NCBI RefSeq assembly: GCF_900117425.1
Contig: NZ_FPEH01000011.1
Coordinates: 248,001-312,000, forward strand
DNA from: Novosphingobium sp. NDB2Meth1
GTDB taxonomy: Bacteria > Pseudomonadota > Alphaproteobacteria > Sphingomonadales > Sphingomonadaceae
DNA length: 64,000 nucleotides
Direction: 5' to 3'
Shown here in pieces: positions 35,210 through 44,043 of the stretch (the stretch's first letter is position 1; each line of letters starts with the position of its first letter). The notes below the pieces were generated by a model, which did no database searches, was not told where the DNA came from, and saw only the letters and a list, made by a program, of their open reading frames with translations. The translations under genes were made by a program, and so were the position numbers.

Positions 35210-36325
35210 TCACTCCGCCGCAAACTCGCGGCGCAGCGCAGGCCCATCGGCATCCAGCGGCGGAATGACGGAAGGCAGCACCGCCGGGCGCCCCGCCGGT
35301 CGCGGCACGTCGAACGCCTTGCCTCCCACCTCGCCCGCAATCCGCCGCAATGCCGGATGGACGGCGACATCCGCCACTTGCGAGACGCGCCCCCACGCGA
35401 TGCGGTGCCGATCGAGCAGCGCGCTGGCTTCGGCCATGGTGCGCGCCGCGAAGACCTTGCCGACAATCTGCCCTAGCACTTCGCGATGCGCCACGCGGTC
35501 CGGGTTGGTCGCAAAACGCGGATCGTCCGCCAGCGCGGCATCCCCCAGGACCCCTGCGCAGAACCGCCGCCATTCATCGGGCGACTGGATCGAGATCATC
35601 AGCGTCGCGTCGCGGCAGGCATAGGCGGCATAAGGATAGATCCCCGCGTGTTCGAGCCCGTGCCGCCCCGTCGCGCGCCCGGCCTGTTCCAGATGGAGCA
35701 GCGGCACCGCCATCCAGTCGGCCATCGCATCGAACATTGCGATCTCGATCGCCGCCCCGCGCCCCGTCCTGCCCTTGCCGATCAGCGCTTCAAGGATCGC
35801 GGCATGCGCGTTCATGCCCGTCGCGATGTCTGCAATTGAAACGCCGACTTTGGCCATGGCATCCTGCGTACCCGTCACCGCGCAAATGCCCGCCTCGGCC
35901 TGAACCAGCATGTCATAGGCGCGCATGTCCTTCGCGCCGGTTTCCTGTCCATACCCGCAGATGTCGACCGCCACGATGCCCGGATAGCGCGCGACCAGCG
36001 AAGCCGCATCGAGCCCCAGCCGCGCCGCAGCACCGGGCGCCATGTTCTGGATGAACACATCGGCTTTCGCCACCATCCGTTCGATCATCGCGCGGTCGGC
36101 AGCATCCTTTGCATCGACGACAATGCTTTCCTTGCCCCGGTTGAGCCACGCGAAATAGGCCGAAGTCCCATGCACCGCCGCGTCATAATGCCGCGCCGTC
36201 TCGCCGCCCGCACGCTCGAGCTTGATCACCCGCGCCCCGCCATCGGCTAGCTGGCGCGTGCACAGCGGCGCCGCGACCGCCTGCTCCAGCGCCACCACCA
36301 GCAGGCCTTCAAGCGCTCCCGGCAT
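35210..36325 (-). CDS. CaiB/BaiF (class III) CoA-transferase
   Basis: 371 aa. VVALEQAVAAPLCTRQLADG and GARVIKLERAGGE match the family N-terminus; the catalytic aspartate is in RAYDMLVQAEAG (about residue 164). It moves CoA between carboxylic acids. Its ATG overlaps the acyl-CoA dehydrogenase stop (TGATG), so the two form a pair that would activate an acid and then desaturate it. The donor is probably succinyl-CoA or acetyl-CoA, which is not visible. Confidence 0.92.
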   Translation of the reverse strand: MPGALEGLLVVALEQAVAAPLCTRQLADGGARVIKLERAGGETARHYDAAVHGTSAYFAWLNRGKESIVVDAKDAADRAMIERMVAKADVFIQNMAPGAAARLGLDAASLVARYPGIVAVDICGYGQETGAKDMRAYDMLVQAEAGICAVTGTQDAMAKVGVSIADIATGMNAHAAILEALIGKGRTGRGAAIEIAMFDAMADWMAVPLLHLEQAGRATGRHGLEHAGIYPYAAYACRDATLMISIQSPDEWRRFCAGVLGDAALADDPRFATNPDRVAHREVLGQIVGKVFAARTMAEASALLDRHRIAWGRVSQVADVAVHPALRRIAGEVGGKAFDVPRPAGRPAVLPSVIPPLDADGPALRREFAAE

Positions 36326-37479
36326 CAGTAGCTGCGCGGCAGGCCAAGCGCATGCTCGGCGAGGTAGGCAAGGATCAGGTTCGTCGAAATGGGTGCCACC
36401 TGATAGAGCCGCGTCTCGCGCAGCTTGCGCTCGACATCGTACTCGGCGGCAAAGCCGAACCCGCCATGCGTCTGCACGCAGACATTGCCCGCCTCCCACG
36501 AGGCATCCGCCGCCAGCATCTTGGCCATGTTCGCCTCGGCGCCGGCATTGCCGCCCGTCTCGTAGACTTCGGCCGCCTTGTGCACCATGAGCTCGGCCGC
36601 GCGCATCGCGGCATAGGCCTTGGCGATGGGAAACTGCACGCCCTGATTGGCTCCGATGGCCCGCCCGAAGACCTGCCGCTCCCTGGCATAGCCGCTCGCC
36701 CGCTCGATGAACCACTTGGCATCGCCGATGCATTCGGCAGCGATCAGGATGCGTTCGGCGTTCATGCCCGAGAGGATATAGCGGAAGCCTTTTCCCTCTT
36801 CACCAATCAGGTTTGCGGCGGGCACAGGCACGTCGTCGAACCAGATTTCGGTCGTCGCATGGTTCATCATCGTGCGGATCGGGCGGATCTCCATGCCGTT
36901 CGCGCGGGCATGCGCCATGTCGACGATGAACACCGACAGCCCGTCGCCCTTGCGCGCGACCTCCTCGCGCGGCGTGGTGCGCGCCAGCAGGATCATCAGG
37001 TCGGAATGCTCGGCCCGGCTGGTCCAGACTTTCTGCCCGCTGATGCGGTAAGTATCGCCCTCCCGCCGCGCGAAAGTGCGCAGCGAGAGCGTGTCGGTCC
37101 CGCTCGTCGGCTCGGTCACGCCGAAGGCCTGCAAGCGAAGTTCGCCGCGCGCGATGGCCGGCAGGTAGCGTGCCTTCTGCGCCTCGCTGCCATGGCGGAG
37201 CAGCGTGCCCATCGTATACATCTGCGCATGGCAGGCGGAGCCGTTGCAGCCTGCGCGCTGCACTTCCTCAAGGATCGCGCAAGCCGCCGAAAGCGGCAGG
37301 CCCGATCCACCATAGGCCTCCGGGATCAACGCGGCGAGGAAACCGCTGTGGGTCAGCGCGGCGACGAACTCGCTCGGATAGGTCATCCGCGCATCGAGAT
37401 CGCGCCAGTAACTGCCGGAAAAATCAGCGCAAAGCGCGGCGACCGCAGCGCGGATATCGGTATAGTCGGGCTGTGACAT
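36325..37479 (-). CDS. Acyl-CoA dehydrogenase
   Basis: 384 aa, three-domain flavoprotein. Visible blocks are IPEAYGGSGLPLSAACAILE, FGVTEPTSGTDTLSLRT (FAD contact), GQKVWTSRAEHSD, RQVFGRAIGANQGVQFPIAK and CVQTHGGFGFAAEYDVER. The usual YEGTS glutamate is absent (YQVAPISTN instead). The glutamate in GMNAERILIAAE sits where isovaleryl-CoA-type enzymes carry their helix-G base. The start MSQPDYTDIRA is favoured by family length; the ribosome site is weak. Coupled to the CoA-transferase and divergent from the decarboxylase operon. Confidence 0.92.
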   Translation of the reverse strand: MSQPDYTDIRAAVAALCADFSGSYWRDLDARMTYPSEFVAALTHSGFLAALIPEAYGGSGLPLSAACAILEEVQRAGCNGSACHAQMYTMGTLLRHGSEAQKARYLPAIARGELRLQAFGVTEPTSGTDTLSLRTFARREGDTYRISGQKVWTSRAEHSDLMILLARTTPREEVARKGDGLSVFIVDMAHARANGMEIRPIRTMMNHATTEIWFDDVPVPAANLIGEEGKGFRYILSGMNAERILIAAECIGDAKWFIERASGYARERQVFGRAIGANQGVQFPIAKAYAAMRAAELMVHKAAEVYETGGNAGAEANMAKMLAADASWEAGNVCVQTHGGFGFAAEYDVERKLRETRLYQVAPISTNLILAYLAEHALGLPRSY

Positions 37480-37531
37480 GGGCCCGCCACTACCAGCCGC
37501 GGCTCGGCCCCACAAAGACGAAGTCATGCGG

Positions 37532-37560
37532 GTCAGCTATAGCAATCAGGCATAGCTGAC
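37532..37560. promoter_or_regulatory. 9-bp inverted repeat in a divergent promoter region
   Basis: GTCAGCTAT at 37532-37540 and ATAGCTGAC at 37552-37560 are perfect complements with an 11-base spacer. They lie midway in the 131-bp gap between the acyl-CoA dehydrogenase and the TPP-enzyme operon. With no T-tract and centre-to-centre spacing of about two helical turns, an operator for a dimeric regulator is more likely than a terminator. Confidence 0.5.
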
Positions 37561-37610
37561 TGGTCCAGATGTTGCGAGACCGGGCAGGCCGAGACTGTAT
37601 TTTCTCCCGC

Positions 37611-38150
37611 ATGACCGATACCGAGCTTCTCGAAAAGACCACCGCAAAGGCATGGCCCGACCGCCTCTATGCCCAGTTGCGCGCGGGCGGCGTGACGCAC
37701 ACCAGCTACGTCCCTGATGCCGGCCATGCCCGCCTGATCGACCTCTTGCGCTCTGATAGCGAAGTAACGGCAACCGTTCTCACCACCGAGGAAGAAGGCG
37801 TGGCATTGGCCGCCGGTGCATGGCTCGGCGGGGTACGCAGCGTGATCCTCTTGCAGTCGAGCGGCGTCGGCAATTGCATCAACATGCTTTCGCTGCCGGT
37901 GATCGCGCGCTTCCCGCTGCTCATGCTGGTGACGATGCGCGGCGAATGGGGCGAATTCAATCCGTGGCAAGTGCCGATGGGCCAGGCGACCGAAGACGCG
38001 CTGCGTTCAATCGGCGTGCGCGTGTTCCGCGCCGAGACCGCCGAGGAACTGCTCGCCATCGTGCCCGCCGCCCTCGTCGAAGCCTTCGATGCCGATCAGC
38101 AGATCGCCATCCTGATCGGCCAGCGCGTGATGGGAGAGAAGAAGTGGTGA
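37611..38150 (+). CDS. TPP-dependent 2-oxoacid decarboxylase, alpha subunit (sulfopyruvate/phosphonopyruvate decarboxylase-like)
   Basis: 179 aa corresponding to the pyrimidine-binding half of a TPP enzyme. VLTTEEEGVALAAGAWLGG carries the catalytic glutamate, and SSGVGNCINML follows. It resembles ComD-type alpha subunits but no sulfonate or phosphonate genes lie nearby. It overlaps the beta-subunit start by 7 bp. Together they should decarboxylate a 2-oxo acid to an aldehyde for the next gene, an aldehyde dehydrogenase. The substrate is open. Confidence 0.88.
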   Translation: MTDTELLEKTTAKAWPDRLYAQLRAGGVTHTSYVPDAGHARLIDLLRSDSEVTATVLTTEEEGVALAAGAWLGGVRSVILLQSSGVGNCINMLSLPVIARFPLLMLVTMRGEWGEFNPWQVPMGQATEDALRSIGVRVFRAETAEELLAIVPAALVEAFDADQQIAILIGQRVMGEKKW

Positions 38151-38728
38151 GTCCGCTCGACCGGCGCGCCGTGGTCGCCGAACTGCTCAGGGATCGCGGC
38201 GACCTTCTTGTCGTCACCGGCCTCGGCTCTGCCAGCTACGACGTTCATGCGGCGGGAGATGATCCCCGCAATTATTACCTCTGGGGCGCGATGGGCAGCG
38301 CCGCACTTGTCGGCTTAGGTCTGGCGCAAGTGCAGCCGGACCGCCGCGTGCTGGTCATCACCGGCGATGGCGAGCAGCTGATGGGCCTCGGCGGCCTCGC
38401 AACGATTGCCATCGCGCGGCCCGAAAACCTCTCCATCGTAGTGATCGACAACGGCCACTTCGGCGAGACGGGCATGCAGACCAGCCACACCGGCTTCGGC
38501 CTGCGCCTTCATGAAGTCGCCTCGGCCTGCGGCTTCCCGCGCGTCGACCATGCGGTGACGATGGACGATGTCGCGGCCTTGCGCGACCTGCTCCACGCCC
38601 CACAGACCGGCCCACACCTCGCCGTCGTCAGCGTGAAGGCGGAGAACCTCCCCCGCTCGCTCCCCCCGCGCGATGCGATCCACATCAAGAACCGCTTTCG
38701 CGCTACGCTGGGCCTAGCCACCGCATGA
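38144..38728 (+). CDS. TPP-dependent 2-oxoacid decarboxylase, beta subunit
   Basis: 194 aa, the diphosphate-binding half. The TPP motif begins GDGEQLMGLGGLATIAI at residues 74-90 and ends in IDN, the GDG-x(about 25)-N pattern. Two GTG codons (38144 and 38147) follow GGGAGA; the first was taken. The 7-bp overlap with alpha and 4-bp overlap (ATGA) with the aldehyde dehydrogenase show tight coupling. ComE-like in fold and length. Confidence 0.9.
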   Translation: MVSPLDRRAVVAELLRDRGDLLVVTGLGSASYDVHAAGDDPRNYYLWGAMGSAALVGLGLAQVQPDRRVLVITGDGEQLMGLGGLATIAIARPENLSIVVIDNGHFGETGMQTSHTGFGLRLHEVASACGFPRVDHAVTMDDVAALRDLLHAPQTGPHLAVVSVKAENLPRSLPPRDAIHIKNRFRATLGLATA

Positions 38729-40188
38729 GCGCGCTGCCGATCTTCCGCAACACCGTCAGCGGGCGAGAGGTCGAAGCGCCCGCCCTGCTCGAGAGCATCG
38801 ATCCCTACACGACCAAGCCCTGGGCGCAGATCCCCGATGATGGTGCAGAGCAGGTCGACGCGGCCGTGACCGCCGCCAAGCATGCCTTCCAAAGCGGCGC
38901 GTGGCCCGCTCTCACCCCTTCCGCACGCGGCCGCCTGCTCTACCGCCTCGCCGATCTGATCGCCGAGCACGCCGACCGCCTCGCCGCGATCGAGACGCGC
39001 GACAACGGCAAGCTCATCGTCGAAACCCGCGCGCAGCTGCGCTACTTGCCCGAATGGTTCCGCTATTTCGGCGGCCTTGCCGACAAGATCGAGGGCCGCG
39101 TCCTGCCCATCGACAAGCCGGGCATGGTCGCCTGGACCCGGCGCGAACCCATCGGTGTGATAGCCGCGATCCTGCCATGGAACTCGCCGCTGCAGCTCCT
39201 CGCGTGGAAGCTCGCGCCGCTGCTCGCCGCAGGCAATACTGCGGTGATCAAGCCCTCCGAACACGCCAGCGCCTCGACCTTGGAATTCGTGAAGCTGTTC
39301 GCCGAAGCGGGCTTCCCGGCAGGCGTGGTCAACACCGTCACCGGCTTCGCAGACCGCGCCGGCACCCGGCTGGTATCGCACCCCGATGTCGCCAAGATCG
39401 CCTTCACCGGCGGCGAGGCAGGCGGCATCGCGGTCTACCATGCCGCTGCCGAGGGCCTGAAGCGCGTGACACTCGAACTCGGCGGCAAGTCGGCACAGAT
39501 CGTCTTTGCCGATGCAGATCTTGATGCGGCGGCAAACGGCGTGGTCGCGGGCATCTTTGCCGCCTCGGGCCAGACTTGCGTGGCAGGCTCGCGCCTCCTT
39601 GTCGAACGCACGGTTCACGATGCCTTTGTCGCCAAGCTGGTCGAGCTCGCCGGCCCCGCGCGCCTCGGCGATCCTGCCGATGAGGCCACCCAGATCGGCC
39701 CCATCACCACCGCCGCCCAGCACCGCCGCGTGCTCGACCATATCGCCCACGCCCGGGAGGATGGCGCCACAGCAACCATGGGCGGCGAGGCGGATCAAGG
39801 CTGGTTCGTCCGCCCCACGATCCTGACCGGCGTGACAAACACCATGCGCATCGCGCGCGAGGAAGTGTTCGGCCCGGTCCTCGCCGTGATCCCCTTCGAC
39901 GATGAAGCGGAAGCCTTCGCGCTCGCGAACGACACACCCTACGGCCTCGCCGCCGGACTCTGGACCAGCGACACCGCGCGCCTGTTCCGCGGCGCCGAAG
40001 CGCTGCAGGCGGGCACGCTCTGGATCAACACCTACCGCGCGGTCAGCTACATGGCCCCCTTCGGCGGGTACAAGCGCAGCGGCATCGGGCGCGAGAACGG
40101 GCAGGAAGCCATCGACGCCTATCTCCAGACCAAGACGGTGTGGATCGACCCCATGGCGCGCGTCGCCAACCCCTTCGCCATCCGCTAG
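38725..40188 (+). CDS. NAD(P)-dependent aldehyde dehydrogenase
   Basis: 487 aa. Catalytic cysteine C285 in SGQTCVAGSR, general base E251 in LELGGKSAQIV, and the oxyanion asparagine in LPWNSPLQ (N153). It would oxidise the aldehyde made by the preceding decarboxylase to a carboxylic acid, which the neighbouring CoA-transferase could activate. The start overlaps the beta-subunit stop. Confidence 0.95.
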   Translation: MSALPIFRNTVSGREVEAPALLESIDPYTTKPWAQIPDDGAEQVDAAVTAAKHAFQSGAWPALTPSARGRLLYRLADLIAEHADRLAAIETRDNGKLIVETRAQLRYLPEWFRYFGGLADKIEGRVLPIDKPGMVAWTRREPIGVIAAILPWNSPLQLLAWKLAPLLAAGNTAVIKPSEHASASTLEFVKLFAEAGFPAGVVNTVTGFADRAGTRLVSHPDVAKIAFTGGEAGGIAVYHAAAEGLKRVTLELGGKSAQIVFADADLDAAANGVVAGIFAASGQTCVAGSRLLVERTVHDAFVAKLVELAGPARLGDPADEATQIGPITTAAQHRRVLDHIAHAREDGATATMGGEADQGWFVRPTILTGVTNTMRIAREEVFGPVLAVIPFDDEAEAFALANDTPYGLAAGLWTSDTARLFRGAEALQAGTLWINTYRAVSYMAPFGGYKRSGIGRENGQEAIDAYLQTKTVWIDPMARVANPFAIR

Positions 40189-40197
40189 AGCGACCCC

Positions 40198-41358
40198 ATG
40201 ACCTCCCCACGCATCGTCATCATCGGCGGCGGCATCATCGGCAGCCTCACCGCGCGCGCGCTCAGCCGGGAAGGCATGACCGATGTCACCGTGATCGAAC
40301 GCGATCCGACCTACCAGTTCTCCTCCACCGCGCTCTCCGCCGCCTCGATCCGCACCCAGTTCGGCTGCCCGGTCAATGTCGAATTGAGCCTTTATGGTGC
40401 GCGGTTCCTCAAAGGCGTGAAGGCGGAGCTGGGCGAGGATACCGAAATCGGTTTCGTCGAAGGCGGTTACCTGATCCTCGGCGACGAAGCGACCGCCCCC
40501 GCCCGCCGCGCTGCACTCGCCATGCAGCGCGGACTCGGCGCGGATATCGCCGACTACGACAGCGATGGCGCTGCCGCCGCTTTCCCGTGGCTCGTGGCGG
40601 ACGACATCGCCATTGCCACCTACGGCCGCGCCAACGAAGGCTGGTTCGATGCCTGGGGCCTGCTGCAAGCCGCCCGCCGTGCCGCCATTGCCAGCTGCGT
40701 GCGCTACCTCCACGCCGAAGTGGACGGCTTCACCACCGACGGCGCCCGCGTCACCGGCGTCCGCGCGGGAGGTTCGGTCTACCCCGCAGACTGGGTGGTA
40801 AACGCGGCCGGCCCCGCATCGGGCGCCGTCACCCGCCTCCTCGGCATCGACTTCCCCGTCCGCCCGCGCAAGCGCACCGTGTTCCATTTCAAGGCCCCGC
40901 TCGAAGGCGCCGGCATGCCGATGCTGTTCGACATTTCCGGCGCTTGGATGCGGCCCGAAGGCGATGGCTTCATCGGCGGCATCCAGCCCGACGAGGCGAA
41001 CGATCCCGATGCGGACGGCGATTTCGAGCCCGATCATGCGCTGTTCGAAGACCGTCTCTGGCCGCTCCTCGCCGCCCGCGTCCCCGCGCTGGAACAGCTG
41101 CGGCTGGTCCGCGCCTGGGCCGGGCACTACGAAATGTGCCTGTTCGATCACAACGGCGTGATCGGCCCCCATCCCGAACTCGCCAACCTCGTCTTCGCCA
41201 CCGGCTTTTCCGGCCACGGCGTGATGCATGCCCCCGGCACCGCGCGCGGCGTTGCGGAATGGATTGCACATGCCGCCTATCGCACTATCGACCTGACACC
41301 GCTCGGCTTCGGCCGGATCGCCGCGAACCGTCCGATGCCCGAGAGCGCCATCTACTGA
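40198..41358 (+). CDS. FAD-dependent amino-acid oxidoreductase (DAO/glycine oxidase family)
   Basis: 386 aa. Dinucleotide motif IVIIGGGIIGSLTARAL at about 6-22, ATALS-type flavin region SSTALSAASIRTQFG, and the C-terminal ATGFSGHGVMHAPG flavin block typical of D-amino-acid/sarcosine oxidase relatives. No signal peptide, so cytosolic. It would oxidise an amino or N-alkyl amino acid to the 2-oxo or imino acid, giving substrate to the decarboxylase pair. Starts nine bases after the aldehyde dehydrogenase stop. Confidence 0.9.
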   Translation: MTSPRIVIIGGGIIGSLTARALSREGMTDVTVIERDPTYQFSSTALSAASIRTQFGCPVNVELSLYGARFLKGVKAELGEDTEIGFVEGGYLILGDEATAPARRAALAMQRGLGADIADYDSDGAAAAFPWLVADDIAIATYGRANEGWFDAWGLLQAARRAAIASCVRYLHAEVDGFTTDGARVTGVRAGGSVYPADWVVNAAGPASGAVTRLLGIDFPVRPRKRTVFHFKAPLEGAGMPMLFDISGAWMRPEGDGFIGGIQPDEANDPDADGDFEPDHALFEDRLWPLLAARVPALEQLRLVRAWAGHYEMCLFDHNGVIGPHPELANLVFATGFSGHGVMHAPGTARGVAEWIAHAAYRTIDLTPLGFGRIAANRPMPESAIY

Positions 41359-41372
41359 CAGGACCAGACCCC

Positions 41373-42158
41373 ATGCGTTTCAAGGGCAAGACCGCCATCG
41401 TCACCGGCGCCGCGCGCGGCATCGGCCTCGCCTGCGCGCGCCGCTTTGCCGAGGAAGGCGCGGCGGTCGTGCTTTCCGATATCGACGAGGACGGCCTCGC
41501 AGCATCGGTCGCGGAGCTCAGCGCAGAAGGTTTCGACGTCCACGCCATCCGCGCCGATGTCAGCGTGATCGCCGATATAGACAGCCTCGTCGCACAGGCG
41601 GTCGAACGCTTCGGCCACCTCGACATCATGCTCAACAACGCCGGGATCGCGATCACCAAGGACTTTATGGCCGTGACGCCGGAAGACTACGACCGCGTCC
41701 TCGGCATCAACTTGCGCGGCGCGTTCTTCGGCACTCAGGCCGCGGCACGCGTGATGATCGCAGCAAAGCGCGGCGGAGTGATCCTCAACATGTCGTCGAT
41801 CAATTCGCGCATGGCGAACCCCTCGGTCGCGACCTATGCCATCTCCAAGGGCGGGCTCAACCAGGTGACGGGCACTGCCGCCGTCGCGCTTGCCCCGCAT
41901 GGTATCCGCGTCTGCGGCATCGGCCCGGGCACCATCGCCACGCCGATGCTCAGCATGGGCTTCCTCACCAACGAGGAGCAGCGCCGCATGATCCTCTCGC
42001 GCACCCCCGCCGGGCGCCTTGGCGAAGCGAGCGAAGTCGCCGCAGTCGCCGCTTTCCTCGCCAGCGACGATGCCTCCTACATGACCGGGCAGACTGTCTA
42101 TCCGGACGGCGGACGCATGATCCTCAACTATGTCGTGCCGGTGGCCGAAGATGCCTGA
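41373..42158 (+). CDS. SDR family oxidoreductase
   Basis: 261 aa classical SDR: TGAARGIG at about 11-18, NNAG in MLNNAGIA, catalytic serine in NMSSIN, YAISK, and MTGQTVYPDGGR. Starts 14 bases after the FAD enzyme, with AGGA upstream, and overlaps the VOC gene by 8 bp. Substrate unknown. Confidence 0.93.
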   Translation: MRFKGKTAIVTGAARGIGLACARRFAEEGAAVVLSDIDEDGLAASVAELSAEGFDVHAIRADVSVIADIDSLVAQAVERFGHLDIMLNNAGIAITKDFMAVTPEDYDRVLGINLRGAFFGTQAAARVMIAAKRGGVILNMSSINSRMANPSVATYAISKGGLNQVTGTAAVALAPHGIRVCGIGPGTIATPMLSMGFLTNEEQRRMILSRTPAGRLGEASEVAAVAAFLASDDASYMTGQTVYPDGGRMILNYVVPVAEDA

Positions 42159-42618
42159 GCCCCAAAGATCTCAACCAACTTTGTTCCGCCGCCTCCACCA
42201 CGTCTGCATCGTGGTGCACAATATCGCCGCTGCCGAGGCCTACTATGCCTCGGTCGGCATAGGGCCTTGGCACGATTACCCGCCGCTCGACCAGTATACC
42301 GAGCTCGACGTGCCCAGCCGCGAGGGCTTCATGGGCATGAAGTACCGCTATGCGGACATCGACAACATGCAGATCCAGCTCTGCCAGCCGCCCTTGGTCG
42401 ATTGCCCGCAGCGCCGCTTTCTGGACGAAAAGGGCGAAGGCGTGTTCCATCTGGGCTTCGAAGTGCCGGACCTCGCAGCCGCCGAGCGGCAGGCAGCCGC
42501 CGTCGACACGCTCCCCCTGATGCGCGGAAGGCGAGACAACGGCAGCGGCTTCACCTATTTCGATACGGCCCATGCCGCCGGCGTGGTCCTCGAAGTCCGG
42601 AAAAGCGCTGATGTCTGA
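42151..42618 (+). CDS. VOC family protein
   Basis: 155 aa. FRRLHHVCIVVHNIAAAEAY supplies a first metal histidine and VFHLGFEVPDLAAAERQ the second, in the pattern of methylmalonyl-CoA epimerase/glyoxalase proteins; FDTAHAAGVVLEV ends with the glutamate. Overlaps both neighbours by 8 bp (ATGCCTGA and ATGTCTGA). It might act as an epimerase or isomerase on a pathway acid or CoA ester. Confidence 0.87.
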   Translation: MPEPQRSQPTLFRRLHHVCIVVHNIAAAEAYYASVGIGPWHDYPPLDQYTELDVPSREGFMGMKYRYADIDNMQIQLCQPPLVDCPQRRFLDEKGEGVFHLGFEVPDLAAAERQAAAVDTLPLMRGRRDNGSGFTYFDTAHAAGVVLEVRKSADV

Positions 42619-43387
42619 TCTCTCCGCCCGCACCATCGATCTCAATTCGGACCTTGGCGAAGGCTATGGTCCTTGGGTGATGGGCGATGACAAGGCGATG
42701 CTCGATATCGTCACCAGCGCCAACATCGCCTGCGGCGGCCACGCCAGCGATCCCGAGACGATGTTCCGCACGCTGACCTGGGCCAAGGAGCGCAAGATCA
42801 CCGTCGGCGCGCATCCCAGCTATCCCGACAAGGAAGGCTTCGGCCGCCGCCGCCTGCCCTATCCGCCCGCCGAAGTGGAGCGCTTCGTCGCCGCGCAAGT
42901 GGGGGCGCTCATCGCGATCGCCGCGCTCGCGGGCACACGCGTGTCCTACCTCAAGCCCCATGGCGCACTCGGCAATGTCGCGACCGAAGATCGCGCCGTC
43001 GCTGAAGCCATCGTACGGGCTACGCGCGCGATCGACAGCAAGCTCGCCATCCTCGCCATTTCAGGCACCGTGCTCGAGCACGTCGCCCGCGATGCCGGTG
43101 TTCGCGTGTTCAGCGAGATCTACGCCGACCGCGGCTATACCCCCGCCGGCAACCTCGTCCCCCGCAGCCAGCCCGGCGCGATGATCGACGACTACGGCGC
43201 CGCGGCGGCACGACTGCTCAGCTGGCTGGAGACGGGTCTGATGCCCACCGTCGGCGGCGATCCGGTCCGCCTCGCGGGCCATTCGATCTGCGTGCACGGC
43301 GATGATCCCCATGCCGTCGTCATGGCCCGCGCCATCCGCGTCGCGCTTGCCGGACGCGGGGTAACGATCGCGCCCTTCCTCGGCTGA
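42611..43387 (+). CDS. pxpA: 5-oxoprolinase subunit PxpA (LamB/YcsF family)
   Basis: 258 aa. IDLNSDLGEGYGPWVMGDD and ANIACGGHASDP are the family signatures, with GAHPSYPDKEGFGRR and YLKPHGAL further on. With PxpB and PxpC it forms the prokaryotic ATP-dependent 5-oxoprolinase that opens pyroglutamate to glutamate. The gene order A-B-C is intact and coupled. Within this operon the complex may act on 5-oxoproline or a related lactam. Confidence 0.93.
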   Translation: MSDLSARTIDLNSDLGEGYGPWVMGDDKAMLDIVTSANIACGGHASDPETMFRTLTWAKERKITVGAHPSYPDKEGFGRRRLPYPPAEVERFVAAQVGALIAIAALAGTRVSYLKPHGALGNVATEDRAVAEAIVRATRAIDSKLAILAISGTVLEHVARDAGVRVFSEIYADRGYTPAGNLVPRSQPGAMIDDYGAAAARLLSWLETGLMPTVGGDPVRLAGHSICVHGDDPHAVVMARAIRVALAGRGVTIAPFLG

Positions 43388-44040
43388 TGGCCCCGGCGCC
43401 CACCGTCCGGCCGATGGGCGAGACGGCCATTCTGATCGACTTTGGCGGCGATATCAGCACCGAAACCAATGAACGCGTCGTCGCGCTCGACCGGGCGCTC
43501 GCAGCGCAGCCGCCGGTAGGCATGGTGGAGACTGTCCCGGCCTATGTCGCGCTGATGATCGTTTTCGATCCACTGGTGACGGACGGCGAACAGATCGCGG
43601 CGCACGCCCTCGCCCTCCTCGAGGCCGCCGCAAACGTCCCCTGCACGCCGCGCGAACATGTCATCCCCGTAAGCTATGACCCCGCCTCGGCTCCCGATCT
43701 CCTCGCAGTCGCACAGGCGACGGGCTTGACGCCTGACCAAGTCATCCACCAGCACATCTCCGGCGAATACCGCGTCTTCATGTACGGCTTCGGCCCCGGC
43801 TACGCCTATCTTGGCGGCGTCCCGGCTCCGCTCCAACTGCCACGCAAGCCCCGGGCCGAGCGCGGGCATCCCGTCGGCAGCGTGATAATCGCCGGGCCGC
43901 AGTGCCTGATCACCACGCTGCCGATGCCGACCGGCTGGTGGGTCATCGGCCATACCGATGCGGTGATCCTCAATCCCGTGCGAGAGCAGCCGTTCCTGTT
44001 CGATCCGGGCGACGTGATCCGCTTCGAGCGCGCCGACTGA
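43387..44040 (+). CDS. pxpB: 5-oxoprolinase subunit PxpB (KipI-like)
   Basis: 217 aa. MGETAILIDFGGDIS at the start and VPAYVALMIVFDPL are the N-terminal domain; YRVFMYGFGPGYAYLGGVP is the strongly conserved cyclophilin-like block. Its ATG shares a base with the pxpA stop (TGATG). Partner of PxpC in the 5-oxoprolinase complex. Confidence 0.92.
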   Translation: MAPAPTVRPMGETAILIDFGGDISTETNERVVALDRALAAQPPVGMVETVPAYVALMIVFDPLVTDGEQIAAHALALLEAAANVPCTPREHVIPVSYDPASAPDLLAVAQATGLTPDQVIHQHISGEYRVFMYGFGPGYAYLGGVPAPLQLPRKPRAERGHPVGSVIIAGPQCLITTLPMPTGWWVIGHTDAVILNPVREQPFLFDPGDVIRFERAD

Positions 44041-44043
44041 GCC

